Shown piece by piece: positions 38,201 through 42,131 of a stretch of 64,000 bases of DNA. Positions within the stretch are counted from its first letter, which is position 1, and each line of letters begins with the position of its first letter. Under the pieces are notes generated by a model. The model was not told the DNA's origin and made no database searches. It was given only the letters and a program-made list of their open reading frames with translations. Location: the NCBI GenBank assembly GCA_035772405.1, contig JAYKKM010000339.1:565501-629500 (forward strand). Reading direction: 5' to 3'. Made by a program: the position numbers and the translations under genes. The DNA is from Chrysogorgia sp. JL179-B06 (Eukaryota > Cnidaria > Anthozoa > Scleralcyonacea > Chrysogorgiidae).

Positions 38201-39971
38201 CACATTTTAAAGTGATCACATCTGATCACATTTGAACACATTTGATCACATCTGATCACATTTGGGGATTTTACATATATCCATAATATTTGGGTCTTCA
38301 TGGTTATATATATTGTCAGTGGAAAATTTCATCTTCATGGAGTTTTGATCACTGTCAAAGTTATTGGATGTGATGTCACAAGAGGCATTCCAAACCAGTT
38401 TTCTTTTGTTAATTCCCACAAAAATGCCTCTTGTGACATCACATCTGATAACGTATAGCAAAAAAGTCCATGAAGATGAAATTTATGACTGATAACTGAT
38501 AAGATATATTATGATTATATGACCCAAATATTTATACAAATATGTAAAATCTCCAAACATGAGATAGGGAATAATGTACTGGTAATGGAAACTGGTCTTT
38601 AAGTAAACAGTTCACCAAACTTTTAGCTTTTTTTAATGTTTTTGAATAATCAAATTCTTACCTGTGATAATAGGTTACTATGTTGTGAATAGACTGAATC
38701 AGTACAGTCCAATCTAGTTGAATGAATGTTGATTGAAAAGATTGAAATATTATCAAATGATAACCCAGTTCATCTGAAACACCTAAAAATAGTTACAGAG
38801 TAATAAATTACGGTATAGTAAATGACAGGAGTATATCATTAGAAGTGTGAAGTTGATCATCCAGGTTGTTGTAGTCTTGAGAAAGACTAATTGTTGCAGT
38901 GACTAACGTTTCAATAGCTTTGTGTCATTTAACTTTACCTCAAGTTTTACTCCCCTATTTTTATAGCCTGTGTACAGCCTGAATATACACCTGTAACTAC
39001 AGTCTGTGAAAACTCGCACGATAGCTTGTCGACCCCCCGCTGAGCTACTCAGATCTGAGTAGTAGATTTTGAGTGGTTTAATACTCATATGATTCATAAT
39101 TGATTGGATTATTTGATCTCACAAGAATTCCCAGAGAACCAATTGTACCTGGAATAAGTCAAGGGTTGTGATTTGAACAATCAAAATCTACTACTCAGAT
39201 CTGAGTAGCTCAGTGGGGGGGTCGACAAGCTATTGTGCGAGTTTTCACAGACTGTATATTACAGGTGTATATTCAGGCTGTACACAAGCTACTATTTTGG
39301 TGAGGATCAACTGCTGAAAGTTGTCACATGAAGTTGCACCTGCCACACTACATCTGATGATCGACAGTTGACTCTTTTGACTTCCCAAATGAGTTATAGT
39401 TGGGGGCAAAACATTTTTGCCTGAAAAATTAAGATTCGATTGTTGATCATTGCATGCAGTGTGACAGGTGCAATTTACATGTGATAAGATTTTTCAGCAG
39501 TTTCCTCACCAAAATAGGGGAGTATACTTCATCTATCGTATGTGATATAGCCCTTAGTATAATTTTAAACCAGGCAACTGCAAAACAACTCTAATATTAT
39601 ATTATTTTAATGTTAAAACATATTACTTTAATATTAAATCAGTTCAAAATATAAATTGTCATGAATACTTATAACAGCAGCTATTACCCAAATTTACCTG
39701 AAATTTGTTTAAAAAAATGCCCAAAATTTTCATTTTTAAAACGTTTGGGGGGTATGCATGTCTAATGTCTAGTGTGACCAGCACTAATGCTGTTGAAACA
39801 TCATCTGATGTCACCAACAATAGTATTTCTCAAGACTATAACAACCTGGATGATAAGTTTAAAACTCATAAATATTTATAAAATCAAAATATTTTTATTA
39901 CCAGTAAGAATTACTGTACCAGTCTTTAGAAGGACGTCCTCAAAAACATTTTGATTTTTATGACTAATATC
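10936..39971 (-). CDS. SEC14-spectrin-acidic-actin fusion protein (16 exons; 5' end not found)
   Basis: Exons on the minus strand: 39971-39902, 38782-38662, 38140-38056, 37570-37448, 35402-35242, 34438-34189, 33261-33133, 32135-31944, 31209-30878, 26863-23308, 22817-22695, 21745-21620, 21181-20989, 19690-19416, 12084-11907, 11168-10936. All introns are GT-AG and all phases match, giving at least 2,048 residues. Domains in order: SEC14/CRAL-TRIO-like (about residues 1-190), spectrin-like helices (about 190-490), acidic region with coiled coil and polyQ (about 490-1,670), and a full actin fold (last 375). The N-terminus resembles SESTD1, PLEKHG4 and Trio/Kalirin, but no DH-PH module follows. 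The likely role is cytoskeletal or membrane scaffolding, by inference only. No start codon is present in the first exon found, so coding sequence upstream is missing. The alternative is two or three adjacent genes. The Pur-alpha gene lies upstream on the same strand. Confidence 0.62.
11280..11600. repeat. (CCTT)n-type pyrimidine tract in an actin-domain intron
   Basis: About 300 bp of CCTT/CCCT/CCTC microsatellite on the plus strand (purine on the transcribed sense strand) lies between exons 15 and 16. Open frames over it are artefacts of low complexity. Confidence 0.93.
11907..12084 (-). CDS. Fusion gene exon 15: actin domain, subdomains 3/4
   Basis: 59 codons plus one base: [20 protein letters not shown], then [18 protein letters not shown], closely matching actin [20 protein letters not shown]. 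It is separated from exon 14 by a 7.3-kb intron that holds a whole LINE. Confidence 0.95.
12208..12530. mobile_element. Foldback MITE (copy A)
   Basis: Near-perfect inverted arms: TTTTCCGGTGTTTGGATGGC at about 12,340 and its complement at about 12,480-12,500, with a third GTGTTTGGATCAGGCC arm at 12,235. A related copy is at 36,660-36,965. Confidence 0.75.
12530..12740 (+). pseudogene. LINE reverse-transcriptase C-terminal fragment
   Basis: The plus-strand translation contains [20 protein letters not shown] and [20 protein letters not shown], the pattern of the extreme C-terminus of CR1/L2-type LINE polyproteins. It is 5'-truncated. Confidence 0.55.
13100..13336 (-). pseudogene. LINE C-terminal fragment
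   Basis: The minus-strand translation [20 protein letters not shown] followed by [16 protein letters not shown] is a typical LINE polyprotein C-terminus. It borders the tRNA-bearing foldback. Confidence 0.6.
13358..13430 (-). pseudogene. Degenerate tRNA-like sequence in left arm
   Basis: Cloverleaf parts are visible: D-stem GCTC/GAGC, T-arm ACAGG-TTCGATT-CCTGT and a 7-bp acceptor stem with one mismatch. The anticodon loop reads CCGGCAA, so U33 is lost, and the anticodon stem has a C-C mismatch. It is probably not a working tRNA. The B box GGTTCGATTCC is intact. Confidence 0.7.
13660..13732 (+). tRNA. tRNA-Thr(GGT)-like gene in right arm of foldback
   Basis: Folds as GTCTCGG/CCGGGAC acceptor (7 bp, one G-U), D-stem GCTC/GAGC, anticodon loop CTGGTAA with U33 and anticodon GGT, a 5-nt variable loop, and T-arm ACAGG-TTCGATT-CCTGT. 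A and B boxes are intact. The anticodon stem has one C-C mismatch, and animals normally use AGT rather than GGT for Thr, so it is more likely a transposon-borne tRNA copy than a housekeeping gene. Confidence 0.5.
13872..14545. mobile_element. Large foldback MITE
   Basis: Arms of about 190 bp: AAGGTAGCAAGATCCCTCTG at the left end, with its near-complement at about 14,516-14,540 at the right end. Both arms also share AAGTTTGCATAAATTATGC. The centre is AT-rich and non-coding. Confidence 0.85.
14698..15282 (-). CDS. LINE RT thumb and C-terminal part (shifted frame)
   Basis: 194-residue open frame. The native part starts near [10 protein letters not shown] and includes [34 protein letters not shown] and WNSLPNQLR, all standard for CR1/L2-type LINE C-termini. 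The first 15 or so residues are out-of-frame read-in. Confidence 0.88.
   Translation of the reverse strand: MIFILLDRVAWPSILLHNIRRIRKYLTYQSSQALILALVIGRLDYCNSLLYGLPATQINRLQRVQNAAARLISNAPRFCHITPIMYELHWLPVKFRIMFKVVLITFKALHGYAPPYISELIGPKVHSNYSLRSNNERLLAPPTTRTRKTTGDRSFTAAAPALWNSLPNQLRVEDNFNHFKSALKTHFFRLAYNS
15230..15970 (-). CDS. LINE reverse transcriptase core
   Basis: 246 residues with the RT order [40 protein letters not shown] and the catalytic Y-A-D-D (AYADDTQLY). It ends by frameshift at AFYTFA, after which the thumb region runs on in another frame to 14,698. Confidence 0.92.
   Translation of the reverse strand: MTDIELFPILQSAYRKSHSTETALLRVVNDLLLNMNRQHVSVLVLLDLSAAFDTIDHGILLHRLETSFGITDSALKWFSSYLSGRTQRVLINGERSDSFHLSFGVPQGSCLGPLLFSIYASKLFDVIKSYLPSAHAYADDTQLYLSFKPDGSLSEAEALYAVEQCIRAVKTWMLVDKLQLNEGKTEVMIIGTRQQLSKVSLDSLSIGNTTVATVNEARNLGVWFDTKLNFDIHITRSCSLAFYTFA
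16022..17593 (-). CDS. LINE AP-endonuclease domain and start of RT
   Basis: 523 residues beginning [16 protein letters not shown]-type signatures: ITEHW (catalytic Glu region), GDFNIH, LDLTIT and SDHAIV near the domain end. It nicks target DNA for target-primed reverse transcription. The frame ends RPIINL at a TAG, and the RT continues in the same frame beyond it (F-V-S-K-I-T-E-R), so this is a premature stop in one polyprotein. Confidence 0.9.
   Translation of the reverse strand: MVLCNLNARSVRNKTAVIFDYICEVKPDLVAITEHWLTARDSCVRAELCPDGYRILDHPRLGRRGGGTGLIYRESLNINKVDAGESVRTSFEFSEWIVKSNTSSLRVVIIYRPPYSEDHPVTTNVFLMELPEYLESLLLCKERLLITGDFNIHVDDRCDVDARKFLALLESFGLEQHVTQPTHRDGHILDLTITRKSESLVDGVPLVGQLISDHAIVLNRLVLSRSSLSMKTTTYRKTKSIDLDCFKRDLRSSSLCNDNQIATADDLNACVNDYNTTLTALLDSHAPLKTRTRITRPVVPWYNEVIDNAKRARRKAERKWRTTKSANDFCDFKSKKNLTTYLMNKARREFYSEFMEENNVDQRKLFNAAKRLLGMNNDLLFPDHLDNTMVANDVGKFFIRKVERIREVIDSTCVSQSDYDLVPADKPVMDTTPMLRSFKNLDDRDVYSLIQKSAKKSCILDPLPTTLVSDSLEVLLPVITKIVNASLSIAHFPVEWKEALVNPRLKKGAQDPAFKNLRPIINL
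17601..18404 (-). CDS. LINE leader ORF with signal-like N-terminus and 2A-like motif
   Basis: 267 residues. The first 25 residues are hydrophobic ([11 protein letters not shown]), like a signal peptide. Residues 104-111 read D-I-E-R-N-P-G-P (18,095-18,072), the D-x-E-x-N-P-G-P consensus of 2A ribosome-skipping peptides. They are preceded by the aliphatic, helix-prone stretch expected for 2A. Skipping would release about 110 residues from the rest. After the 2[13 protein letters not shown] resembles the segment before the endonuclease in CR1-like polyproteins. Such 2A sequences are known from APE-type LINEs of several invertebrates. Activity here is inferred. Confidence 0.82.
   Translation of the reverse strand: MLAATRFLVPVLILFNLVNSCLFQGTFCSSIKLKRCFIDLSGKWLDHHSEMEYIQSCYFRPALTIRITKRSRIRRPIVSWGIHGHLLLAATEQEVFIDITVFMDIERNPGPVAEERPGMNLTWHSKGLEKYSRGELFALRTNIISPASNVISIFKKYGIFKYRGCRAGFYHSKNINNTWTLPSYGLLSNQTNCDFNNIETIITHRRPPPVLHIQSSTSSKIQISNIIPTMITLRPFGFPLCRSADRPPSRGNLISLQCSNRMRTPLS
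18420..18490 (-). pseudogene. Second LINE C-terminal remnant
   Basis: The minus-strand translation [20 protein letters not shown] is a LINE RT C-terminal motif. It abuts the 5' end of the 2A LINE, so that LINE may have inserted beside or into an older one. Confidence 0.6.
18608..19127. mobile_element. Pogo/Tc1-type MITE in a (TACAA)n tract
   Basis: Terminal inverted repeats CAGTAAAAACCCGCGTATAA and complement, about 25 bp, flanked by TA on both sides (18,606-18,607 and 19,128-19,129). The 520-bp body has extra internal copies of AGGTTCTTA and no coding capacity. It sits in a TACAA microsatellite that continues on the far side, so it inserted there. Confidence 0.9.
19128..19415 (-). repeat. 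LINE or SINE 3' tail with (TATTG)n
   Basis: The minus strand reads GGGATGACCAATAAACTTATTG followed by TATTG repeats (18,575-18,607 and 19,128-19,142), a typical 3' tail of a non-LTR element. The source element is not identified. No coding sequence is seen between it and exon 14. Confidence 0.5.
19416..19690 (-). CDS. Fusion gene exon 14: actin domain, phosphate-2 loop
   Basis: 91 codons: [20 protein letters not shown], then [17 protein letters not shown]. Asp154 and Gly156 equivalents are present, but actin Asp157 is His and actin His161 is Tyr here. It ends [12 protein letters not shown], a linker before the L/M-P-D-G-Q segment. The donor is AGG/GTGAGT. Confidence 0.95.
19724..20985. repeat. 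1.26-kb (GGAA)n/(GCAA)n polypurine tract in an actin-domain intron
   Basis: Nearly pure GGAAGGAA and GCAAGCAA runs on the plus strand (TTCC on the gene's sense strand), with a recurring larger block containing GAGACAAGCAAGC, CTAGGATGCAACCAAGG and GCAATGAAGG. Long frames over it in several phases are artefacts. GGAA arrays are ETS-type binding cores and can form triplex DNA, but no function is implied here. Confidence 0.97.
20989..21181 (-). CDS. Fusion gene exon 13: actin domain
   Basis: 64 codons plus one base, including [20 protein letters not shown] and [20 protein letters not shown]. Actin has [20 protein letters not shown] at the same place. The Gln of A-I-Q-A-V (catalytic Gln137 of actin) is kept. 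Confidence 0.95.
21345..21620. repeat. 25-bp minisatellite that repeats a 5' splice site
   Basis: On the minus strand, directly after exon 12 (ends at 21,620), the unit GTATGTGATAGAGTGTCACC + CTAAG runs about nine times, with GTATGT, GTATGC or GGATGT at the unit start. The far end (about 21,345-21,410) contains inverted units. The first unit's GTATGT is the working donor. Confidence 0.92.
21620..21745 (-). CDS. Fusion gene exon 12: actin domain, subdomain 2
   Basis: 42 codons: [20 protein letters not shown], then [16 protein letters not shown], matching actin YVGDEAQSKRG and YPIEHGIVTNWDDMEK. The donor AAG/GTATGT lies at the edge of a minisatellite that repeats it. Confidence 0.93.
21785..22640. 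repeat. ACTAGTACC/ACCAAC minisatellite in an actin-domain intron
   Basis: About 850 bp of 6/12/18-bp units such as ACCAACACTAGTACCAAT. The 6-bp periodicity keeps every frame open (long Val-Leu runs), so ORFs over it are not genes. It lies between exons 11 and 12. Confidence 0.96.
22695..22817 (-). CDS. Fusion gene exon 11: actin domain, phosphate-1 loop
   Basis: 41 codons: [20 protein letters not shown] then a [16 protein letters not shown] stretch. D-P-G-S-G falls exactly at actin positions 11-15 (actin has D-N-G-S-G) and Lys18 is kept. The exon has no Met and starts in phase 0, as exon 10 ends, so the actin domain cannot begin here on its own. Confidence 0.9.
22848..23250. mobile_element. 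Foldback MITE, 'TTTACATAT' family copy 1
   Basis: Inverted arms share TTTCATCTTCATGCC-like and ACATATTCGTAATCTTTGG sequences with copies at 33,317, 35,478 and 38,250. It fills most of the intron between exons 10 and 11. Confidence 0.6.
23308..26863 (-). CDS. Fusion gene exon 10: 1,185-codon acidic, coiled-coil, polyQ region
   Basis: Uninterrupted coding exon of 3,556 bp. The acceptor is TTGCTTTCCAG and the donor is GTGACA/GTAAGT, which is ideal. In order it holds a tandem duplication of a block of about 70 residues with [15 protein letters not shown] (26,480-26,830), Ser/Thr-rich sequence, a Lys/Glu coiled-coil segment (about 25,240-25,560), 26 consecutive Gln in mixed CAA/CAG codons (25,150-25,227), a D-N-D-V repeat tract (24,824-24,990) and long Asp/Glu-rich disordered sequence. 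No catalytic domain is seen. The length of the open frame, together with the ideal splice borders, argues that it is real. Its function is unknown; low-complexity acidic linkers in cytoskeletal proteins are one parallel. Confidence 0.85.
24824..24990. repeat. In-frame coding minisatellite rich in TGACGTCA
   Basis: About 12 units of roughly 15 bp within exon 10 encode D-N-D-V/S-D-D-V repeats. Each has a GACGTC or GATGTC core, and at least six give the perfect CRE palindrome TGACGTCA. Confidence 0.9.
25150..25227 (-). repeat. Polyglutamine tract, 26 codons
   Basis: CAA and CAG codons mixed, at the end of a Lys/Glu coiled coil in exon 10. Codon mixing suggests selection on the peptide or an old, interrupted repeat. 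Confidence 0.95.
27068..27311. mobile_element. hAT-like foldback MITE 1
   Basis: A 244-bp palindrome with CAGTGAGCTCTATATATATA ends, flanked by the 8-bp TSD GGCTGGAG at 27,060-27,067 and 27,312-27,319. Arms of about 110 bp share GGCTATCTGC and GTGCAAAGTCGGCCAT-type sequence. Confidence 0.88.
27320..28366. mobile_element. hAT-like nonautonomous element 2
   Basis: Ends CAGTGAACTCTATAAAGACT and complement (27,320 and up to 28,366), flanked by the same TSD GGCTGGAG at 27,312-27,319 and 28,367-28,374. The interior has no recognisable transposase. Confidence 0.88.
28380..28600 (+). pseudogene. LINE RT C-terminal fragment
   Basis: The plus strand encodes [20 protein letters not shown] and [19 protein letters not shown], the LHWLPV...ALHG motif of LINE C-termini. 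Both ends are truncated. Confidence 0.75.
28600..29480. other. Intronic sequence without a recognised gene
   Basis: AT-rich. Part of 28,990-29,260 resembles the MITE at 22,848-23,250 (GGGTTTGGG, TTTTACATATTTGTG, AATATCTTGTCGT). Nothing else is supportable. Confidence 0.5.
29690..30165. repeat. 56-bp minisatellite inside the Harbinger-like element
   Basis: About eight copies of a unit containing TTGAATTTCGATGTTTCCTC and TTTCCCCGTTTGCCCACCC. It appears to be an expanded subterminal repeat, because the unit carries the GAAACATTGTT of the terminus. Confidence 0.95.
30341..30406 (+). pseudogene. Possible first exon of second Harbinger protein
   Basis: ATG begins [20 protein letters not shown], followed at once by a GTAAAA donor-like sequence. 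It points away from the transposase fragment, as the Myb/MADF-type accessory gene does in two-gene Harbinger elements. Only this short piece remains. Confidence 0.3.
30407..30538 (-). pseudogene. Harbinger transposase N-terminal fragment
   Basis: The minus-strand translation [20 protein letters not shown] then [20 protein letters not shown] resembles the N-terminal segment before the DDE nuclease in PIF/Harbinger transposases. The catalytic part is absent. Confidence 0.6.
30878..31209 (-). CDS. Fusion gene exon 9: spectrin-like repeat end
   Basis: 110 codons plus two bases: [18 protein letters not shown], a Ser/Asp-rich linker, then [12 protein letters not shown] and a final helix. The split Arg codon (AG + G) joins the 3.56-kb exon in frame, which is the key junction for the fusion model. 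The intron that follows is 4 kb and full of hAT, LINE and Harbinger elements. Confidence 0.72.
31517..31912. mobile_element. Foldback MITE
   Basis: Arms share AAGTGCTTATAAACCCAAAA, GCGTTAAACTTTTAGTTTCG and GAGATATAACGGCTCAAA in inverted orientation. The right end is about 30 bp from the donor of exon 8. Confidence 0.9.
31944..32135 (-). CDS. Fusion gene exon 8: spectrin-like repeat
   Basis: 64 codons, phase 0 on both sides: [20 protein letters not shown] then two more amphipathic helical stretches ending EVMKK. The donor is AAG/GTAAAA. Confidence 0.72.
32219..32363. mobile_element. Short foldback element
   Basis: GTCTGTACGGTAAAGTATTT and its complement are about 70 bp apart, inside outer arms CTTATTAACC/GGTTAATAAG. 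Confidence 0.8.
32651..32714. repeat. 26-bp-arm hairpin
   Basis: GGTCCCGAAAAAGGCGTATT + GCCCTC and an almost exact complement around a short GC-rich loop. Confidence 0.85.
32780..33055 (-). mobile_element. 5S-rRNA-derived SINE
   Basis: On the minus strand GGTTAGTACTTGGATGGGTG and ACC...TGGGAATAAC match the 3' half of 5S rRNA (box C region). It is followed by a GTTTTCCTCCGGGGTCTCCG-rich tail. The 5' half of 5S is not recognisable, so this is a SINE rather than a 5S gene. Confidence 0.7.
33133..33261 (-). CDS. Fusion gene exon 7: spectrin-like repeat
   Basis: 43 codons, phase 0 on both sides, beginning [16 protein letters not shown] and ending with a charged helix. C-x-x-W near the start is typical of spectrin helix A. 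Confidence 0.7.
33317..33622. mobile_element. Foldback MITE, 'TTTACATAT' family copy 2
   Basis: The inverted arms carry TTTCATCTTCATGGAGTT and GATGTGATGTCACAAGAGGC, with an outer CTCACGTTT/AAACGTGAG pair. Confidence 0.85.
33650..34135. mobile_element. Foldback MITE (copy A)
   Basis: Arms share AGCATTCCTATCAATTTAGT and AAGATCTTA...TAGTTTATTT in opposite orientation. A second copy is at 46,020-46,420. Confidence 0.85.
34189..34438 (-). CDS. Fusion gene exon 6: spectrin-like helices
   Basis: 83 codons after one split base, including [19 protein letters not shown] and [10 protein letters not shown]. The layout (KAL-x-EG..., a DP turn, paired helices) resembles the region after SEC14 in PLEKHG4-type proteins. 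The internal ATG near 34,427 is not needed as a start, because the upstream exons continue the frame. Confidence 0.7.
34651..35165. mobile_element. piggyBac-type MITE copy 1 with inserted hairpin
   Basis: Terminal repeat CTCTTTCCTG(A)CGGC and complement, flanked by TTAA (34,647-34,650 and 35,166-35,169), the piggyBac target signature. It is interrupted by a 76-bp hairpin that is absent from the copy at 43,798. Confidence 0.88.
34673..34748. mobile_element. 76-bp perfect hairpin with 8-bp TSD
   Basis: Perfect 30-bp arms (34,674-34,703 and 34,719-34,748, starting CAACCTCGTTCCCAGGGCC) around a 15-nt loop GGGGGGCGGGCGGGG. It is flanked by CTGAAAAA at 34,665-34,672 and 34,749-34,756. The related element at 43,813-43,820 has one CTGAAAAA and no insert. 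Confidence 0.92.
35242..35402 (-). CDS. Fusion gene exon 5: SEC14 end and first helical linker
   Basis: 53 codons plus two bases: [20 protein letters not shown], then a Lys/Glu-rich helix. FYDLVDYI aligns with the L-x-x-Y-I motif that ends SEC14 domains in spectrin-linked family members. The split codon joins exon 6 in frame. Confidence 0.65.
35478..35805. mobile_element. Foldback MITE, 'TTTACATAT' family copy 3
   Basis: Outer CTATCTCACGTTTG... and ...CATGAGATAGG ends, with inner ATGCCTCTTGTGACATCACA inverted arms. Very close to copy 2. Confidence 0.85.
35850..36500. repeat. GTGGGTGTCTAAAAA minisatellite
   Basis: About 37 units of 16-19 bp with GTGGGTGTCTAAAAA or GTGGGTGTGTCTAAAAA, later GTGGGTGTGACTAAAAT. 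Frames reading (KWVS)n over it are not genes. Confidence 0.95.
36660..36965. mobile_element. Foldback MITE (copy B of the 12,208 family)
   Basis: Shares CTCTGATTGGTCAATA, GTGTTTGGAT and TTGCTCGAC(A/T)TTCGAAAAG with the copy at 12,208, in the same order, but more diverged. Confidence 0.8.
37095..37436. mobile_element. Foldback MITE (GGTGCxGTC family copy A)
   Basis: Ends GGTGCAGTCCAGTCCGTTCT and AGACTGGACGGCACC are inverted. A related pair of ends lies at about 51,820 and 52,080. The right end is 12 bp from the exon 4 donor. Confidence 0.75.
37448..37570 (-). CDS. Fusion gene exon 4: SEC14-like domain
   Basis: 41 codons containing [15 protein letters not shown], which resembles the V-x-V-V-K-P strand of SESTD1 and Kalirin SEC14 domains. 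Phase 0 on both sides. Confidence 0.7.
37603..37858 (-). mobile_element. tRNA-derived SINE copy 1
   Basis: On the minus strand an A box (GTGGTTATACCACAC region) and a B box (GGTTCAAATCC) form a tRNA-like head, followed by a body with AAGACTTTCGGGTCTTCTCG and a CACCTAAAAG tail. Copies at 53,933 and 58,637. Confidence 0.85.
38056..38140 (-). CDS. Fusion gene exon 3: SEC14-like domain
   Basis: 28 codons, [20 protein letters not shown] onward. The pattern fits the SEC14 strand and following helix (in SESTD1 a FTVIVDGR-like strand then a helix). Phase 2 in, phase 0 out. Confidence 0.65.
38250..38575. mobile_element. Foldback MITE, 'TTTACATAT' family copy 4
   Basis: Same arms as copies 2 and 3 (TTTCATCTTCATGGAGTTTT, GATGTGATGTCACAAGAGGC), more worn. 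It lies between exons 2 and 3, beginning about 110 bp from exon 3. Confidence 0.8.
38662..38782 (-). CDS. Fusion gene exon 2: SEC14-like domain
   Basis: Phase 1 in, phase 2 out, 39 whole codons starting [15 protein letters not shown]. The donor is CACAG/GTAAG. It has the hydrophobic strand-helix pattern of a SEC14 core. Confidence 0.65.
38845..39870. mobile_element. Nested foldback with Penelope-type ends
   Basis: Outer parts (GTTGTTGTAGTCTTGAGAAAG at 38,865 and TCTCAAGACTATAACAACCT at 39,830) match the palindromes at 43,011 and 45,765. Inside, AAAATCTACTACTCAGATCT, AGCTCAG..GGGGTCGACAAGC and CTGTGAAAACTCGC(A)C form a second inverted pair (about 38,960-39,290). Confidence 0.7.
39902..39971 (-). 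CDS. Fusion gene exon 1 (first found): start of SEC14-like domain
   Basis: Encodes 23 codons plus one base, beginning [14 protein letters not shown]. The acceptor is TTTATTTTTTAG and the donor follows ATTCTTACTG. It aligns loosely with the N-terminal part of SESTD1-type SEC14 domains. It enters in phase 0 with no Met, so at least one exon upstream is missing. The 39,972-42,911 interval holds Penelope fragments and foldbacks, and I could not find a convincing first exon there. Confidence 0.55.
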
Positions 39972-40159
39972 CTAAAAAATAAATTAAAGTGACTACTACA
40001 TACACGCAGGACAGACCTTTAGTCAACGCAGACACTTTTTTTACAAGCACCTGAGCTCACAACTACTAGTACTCTAGATAAGTTTTGGTTAAAACAATAG
40101 CAATCGAGGTGCCAGGTGGAAATCGTAATCTGGTCATAAAAATAATTGCTCAGCAGATA

Positions 40160-40790
40160 ATTTTCAGGAACGCCATATTTATTTAGACTAACGTTTCGTC
40201 ACTTAACCAGTAACATCTTCAGAGTAACTAATTATATTTACATGTCTCAGCTTATATAACTATGCTATTACAATATAGGATCTAGTAACAATAATAAAAG
40301 AATGTAAAGGAATAGGAAGTCAGTGAGATATGTCAAAAGTGACAACTCAAAATAGCATCAAAGGAAAAGATCTGATATTGGCATTTAGAGAAGGATTAAA
40401 TTTACTTATAAGTAAACTTTCACGAAGGAGAAGATGAAATTGTGAATTACCAGAGGATATAATTGTAAAATCGTCAAAAGAAATAGGGGGATCTGTTTGT
40501 CTTATATGCAGAGCAGAAATACCAGACAAAGAAGATTGAGAGATAGTGTTTCCCGTGTATGGCGAAATACCCATATGTTCCGAAGCTCTTATGTGTAAAA
40601 TATGGCAAGTCTCGCCAATATACAACGAATTACATCGTTGGCACGTAAATTTATATACAACATGCGATCTTAATGCGATTAAATTCCTTACCATATCAAT
40701 TATCATTCAAGCTGTCCCATTCTCTAATAACCAAATACCTTTTGCCTGTATAAACAACAAATAAACAACAAATAAACATTAGAAATAAAA
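40160..40790 (-). mobile_element. Penelope-like element, 3' part with GIY-YIG domain
   Basis: The minus-strand ORF 40,706-40,347 encodes HVVYKFTCQRCNSLYIGETC then RASEHMGIS and SLLISKFNPSLNAN, the GIY-YIG endonuclease at the C-terminus of Penelope-like reverse transcriptases. Downstream at 40,222-40,186 is a hammerhead-like CTGAAGA...GAAACGTTAGTC motif. The RT is missing. Confidence 0.8.
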
Positions 40791-41235
40791 ACAACTACAC
40801 TACTTATAGTGAGAATTCTCTTTCCAAAAGTAAAAATTACATATAAATTAATTACTTTTATTCACGTAGGACGTTTATCAAATGAGCAATCCATGTTGAA
40901 GTCTAATGTATTTCGCCTCATTTTAATGGATTAATATTTCCGTAACCAGAATTATACGGATATTAAAGTTAAACTTACATTATTTCAACGTAGGAGACAC
41001 TTTTTTCTGTCCATTATACAAGCTTTTTCGTGAACAAAAATATCATCTTTCGCTTGCTTCGTAATTCGTTCGCAGATTGATTCCTTCGTAGCCAAGGAGC
41101 TTGCCCCAGTCTCTCGCTTACCGCGCGCCCGCCACGCGTGGGGCGCGCAAACGCACAACTCTAGCAAATTTTCAAGAAAAAGTTCAAAATATGCATGCAA
41201 GTTTCTGTATTTTTCTATGCAAAAATATTGCCCAT

Positions 41236-41532
41236 TTAATTAAACAAATAATTTCCCAACGCAACCAGGTGATAAATCATACATAGTTTGACGCTATTCT
41301 GGCTAAAACGTTTATTGAACGTAACTTTAAAAGTTACTGTCCATGACCCAACGTTTCGGCACTCCAATCTAGTGTCTTCTCCGTCAAAGCAGAATTTTCG
41401 TTTCCTCTCTTCCTTCGCAATACGATCCTTAGGTTTTGCAAAAATATGACCCAACGGTTTTTGAGCAACTTTTACGTTGCAACTACCTAAGATTCTTTTA
41501 ATTGGTTCCGTAACCTTGAATATACGGAACAT
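41236..41532 (-). pseudogene. Penelope-like element fragment
   Basis: RILGSCNVKVAQKPLGHIFA, KPKDRIAKEERK resembles the stretch just before the GIY-YIG domain in Penelope elements. The frame then runs into the terminal sequence with TGCCGAAACGTTGGGTC. It is a 5'- and internally truncated copy. Confidence 0.6.
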
Positions 41533-41593
41533 TGTGGAGTAACTGCAGATTTTAAATCGTTTTTTAGAAAATCATTAGGATAGTTATTTGCTT

Positions 41594-42131
41594 TAAAGGG
41601 AAATGGCAATAAAAATTAAACTTATCTTATTTGAAAGAACTTTTAAAATGATATATGAAGACCTTTTACAGATTTTCCATATCGTTCTTGGTTCTGTAAA
41701 TATTTCACTTCTTTTTAACAAAGAAACATTGAACATTCCGCCATCTTGGATATGCATAACCATCCTTGGATATGCGTGACGTCACAACCAGGGTAGAAAT
41801 GTTTTTTATATCAGCAATTATCGAGTCATTATAGATGCTAAATCGTAGTTGTTTTGGGTGTTGTATACTTTTAAGTGAACTAGCAATCTATTTGAACGCA
41901 TTCCACTGATATTTGGGCAATTATTTACAACTTTTAGAATGTTTACCCAGGTTTTGACGTCACTTAATTAGATCTAATTATAAAACAAGATGGCGGATTG
42001 CAGATATTTTTGTTCACAGATATTTCAAAAATTAAGGAAGTTACGGGGAAATTTTAAAAGGTCTTCATATATTATTTTAAATGTTCTTTCAAATGAGACA
42101 AAGAAAATTTTTATTGCCATTTCCCTTTAAG
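41594..42131. mobile_element. Foldback MITE (AAAGGGAAATGGCAATAAAA family)
   Basis: Ends AAAGGGAAATGGCAATAAAA and TTTTATTGCCATTTCCCTTT are perfect complements. Subterminal sequence (GAAGACCTTTTA) is also inverted. Confidence 0.92.

Noticed and set aside
40985..41200. 71-codon minus-strand frame as the missing first exon of the fusion gene
   Set aside because: The donor-like GTAAGC and GTAAGT sites in the region give the wrong phase or have stops close upstream, so it cannot supply a phase-0 start.
41236..41532. MFRIFKVTEPIKRIL... as a host gene exon
   Set aside because: The sequence matches the region before the GIY-YIG domain of Penelope elements, and the typical terminal CGAAACGTTGGGTC follows.
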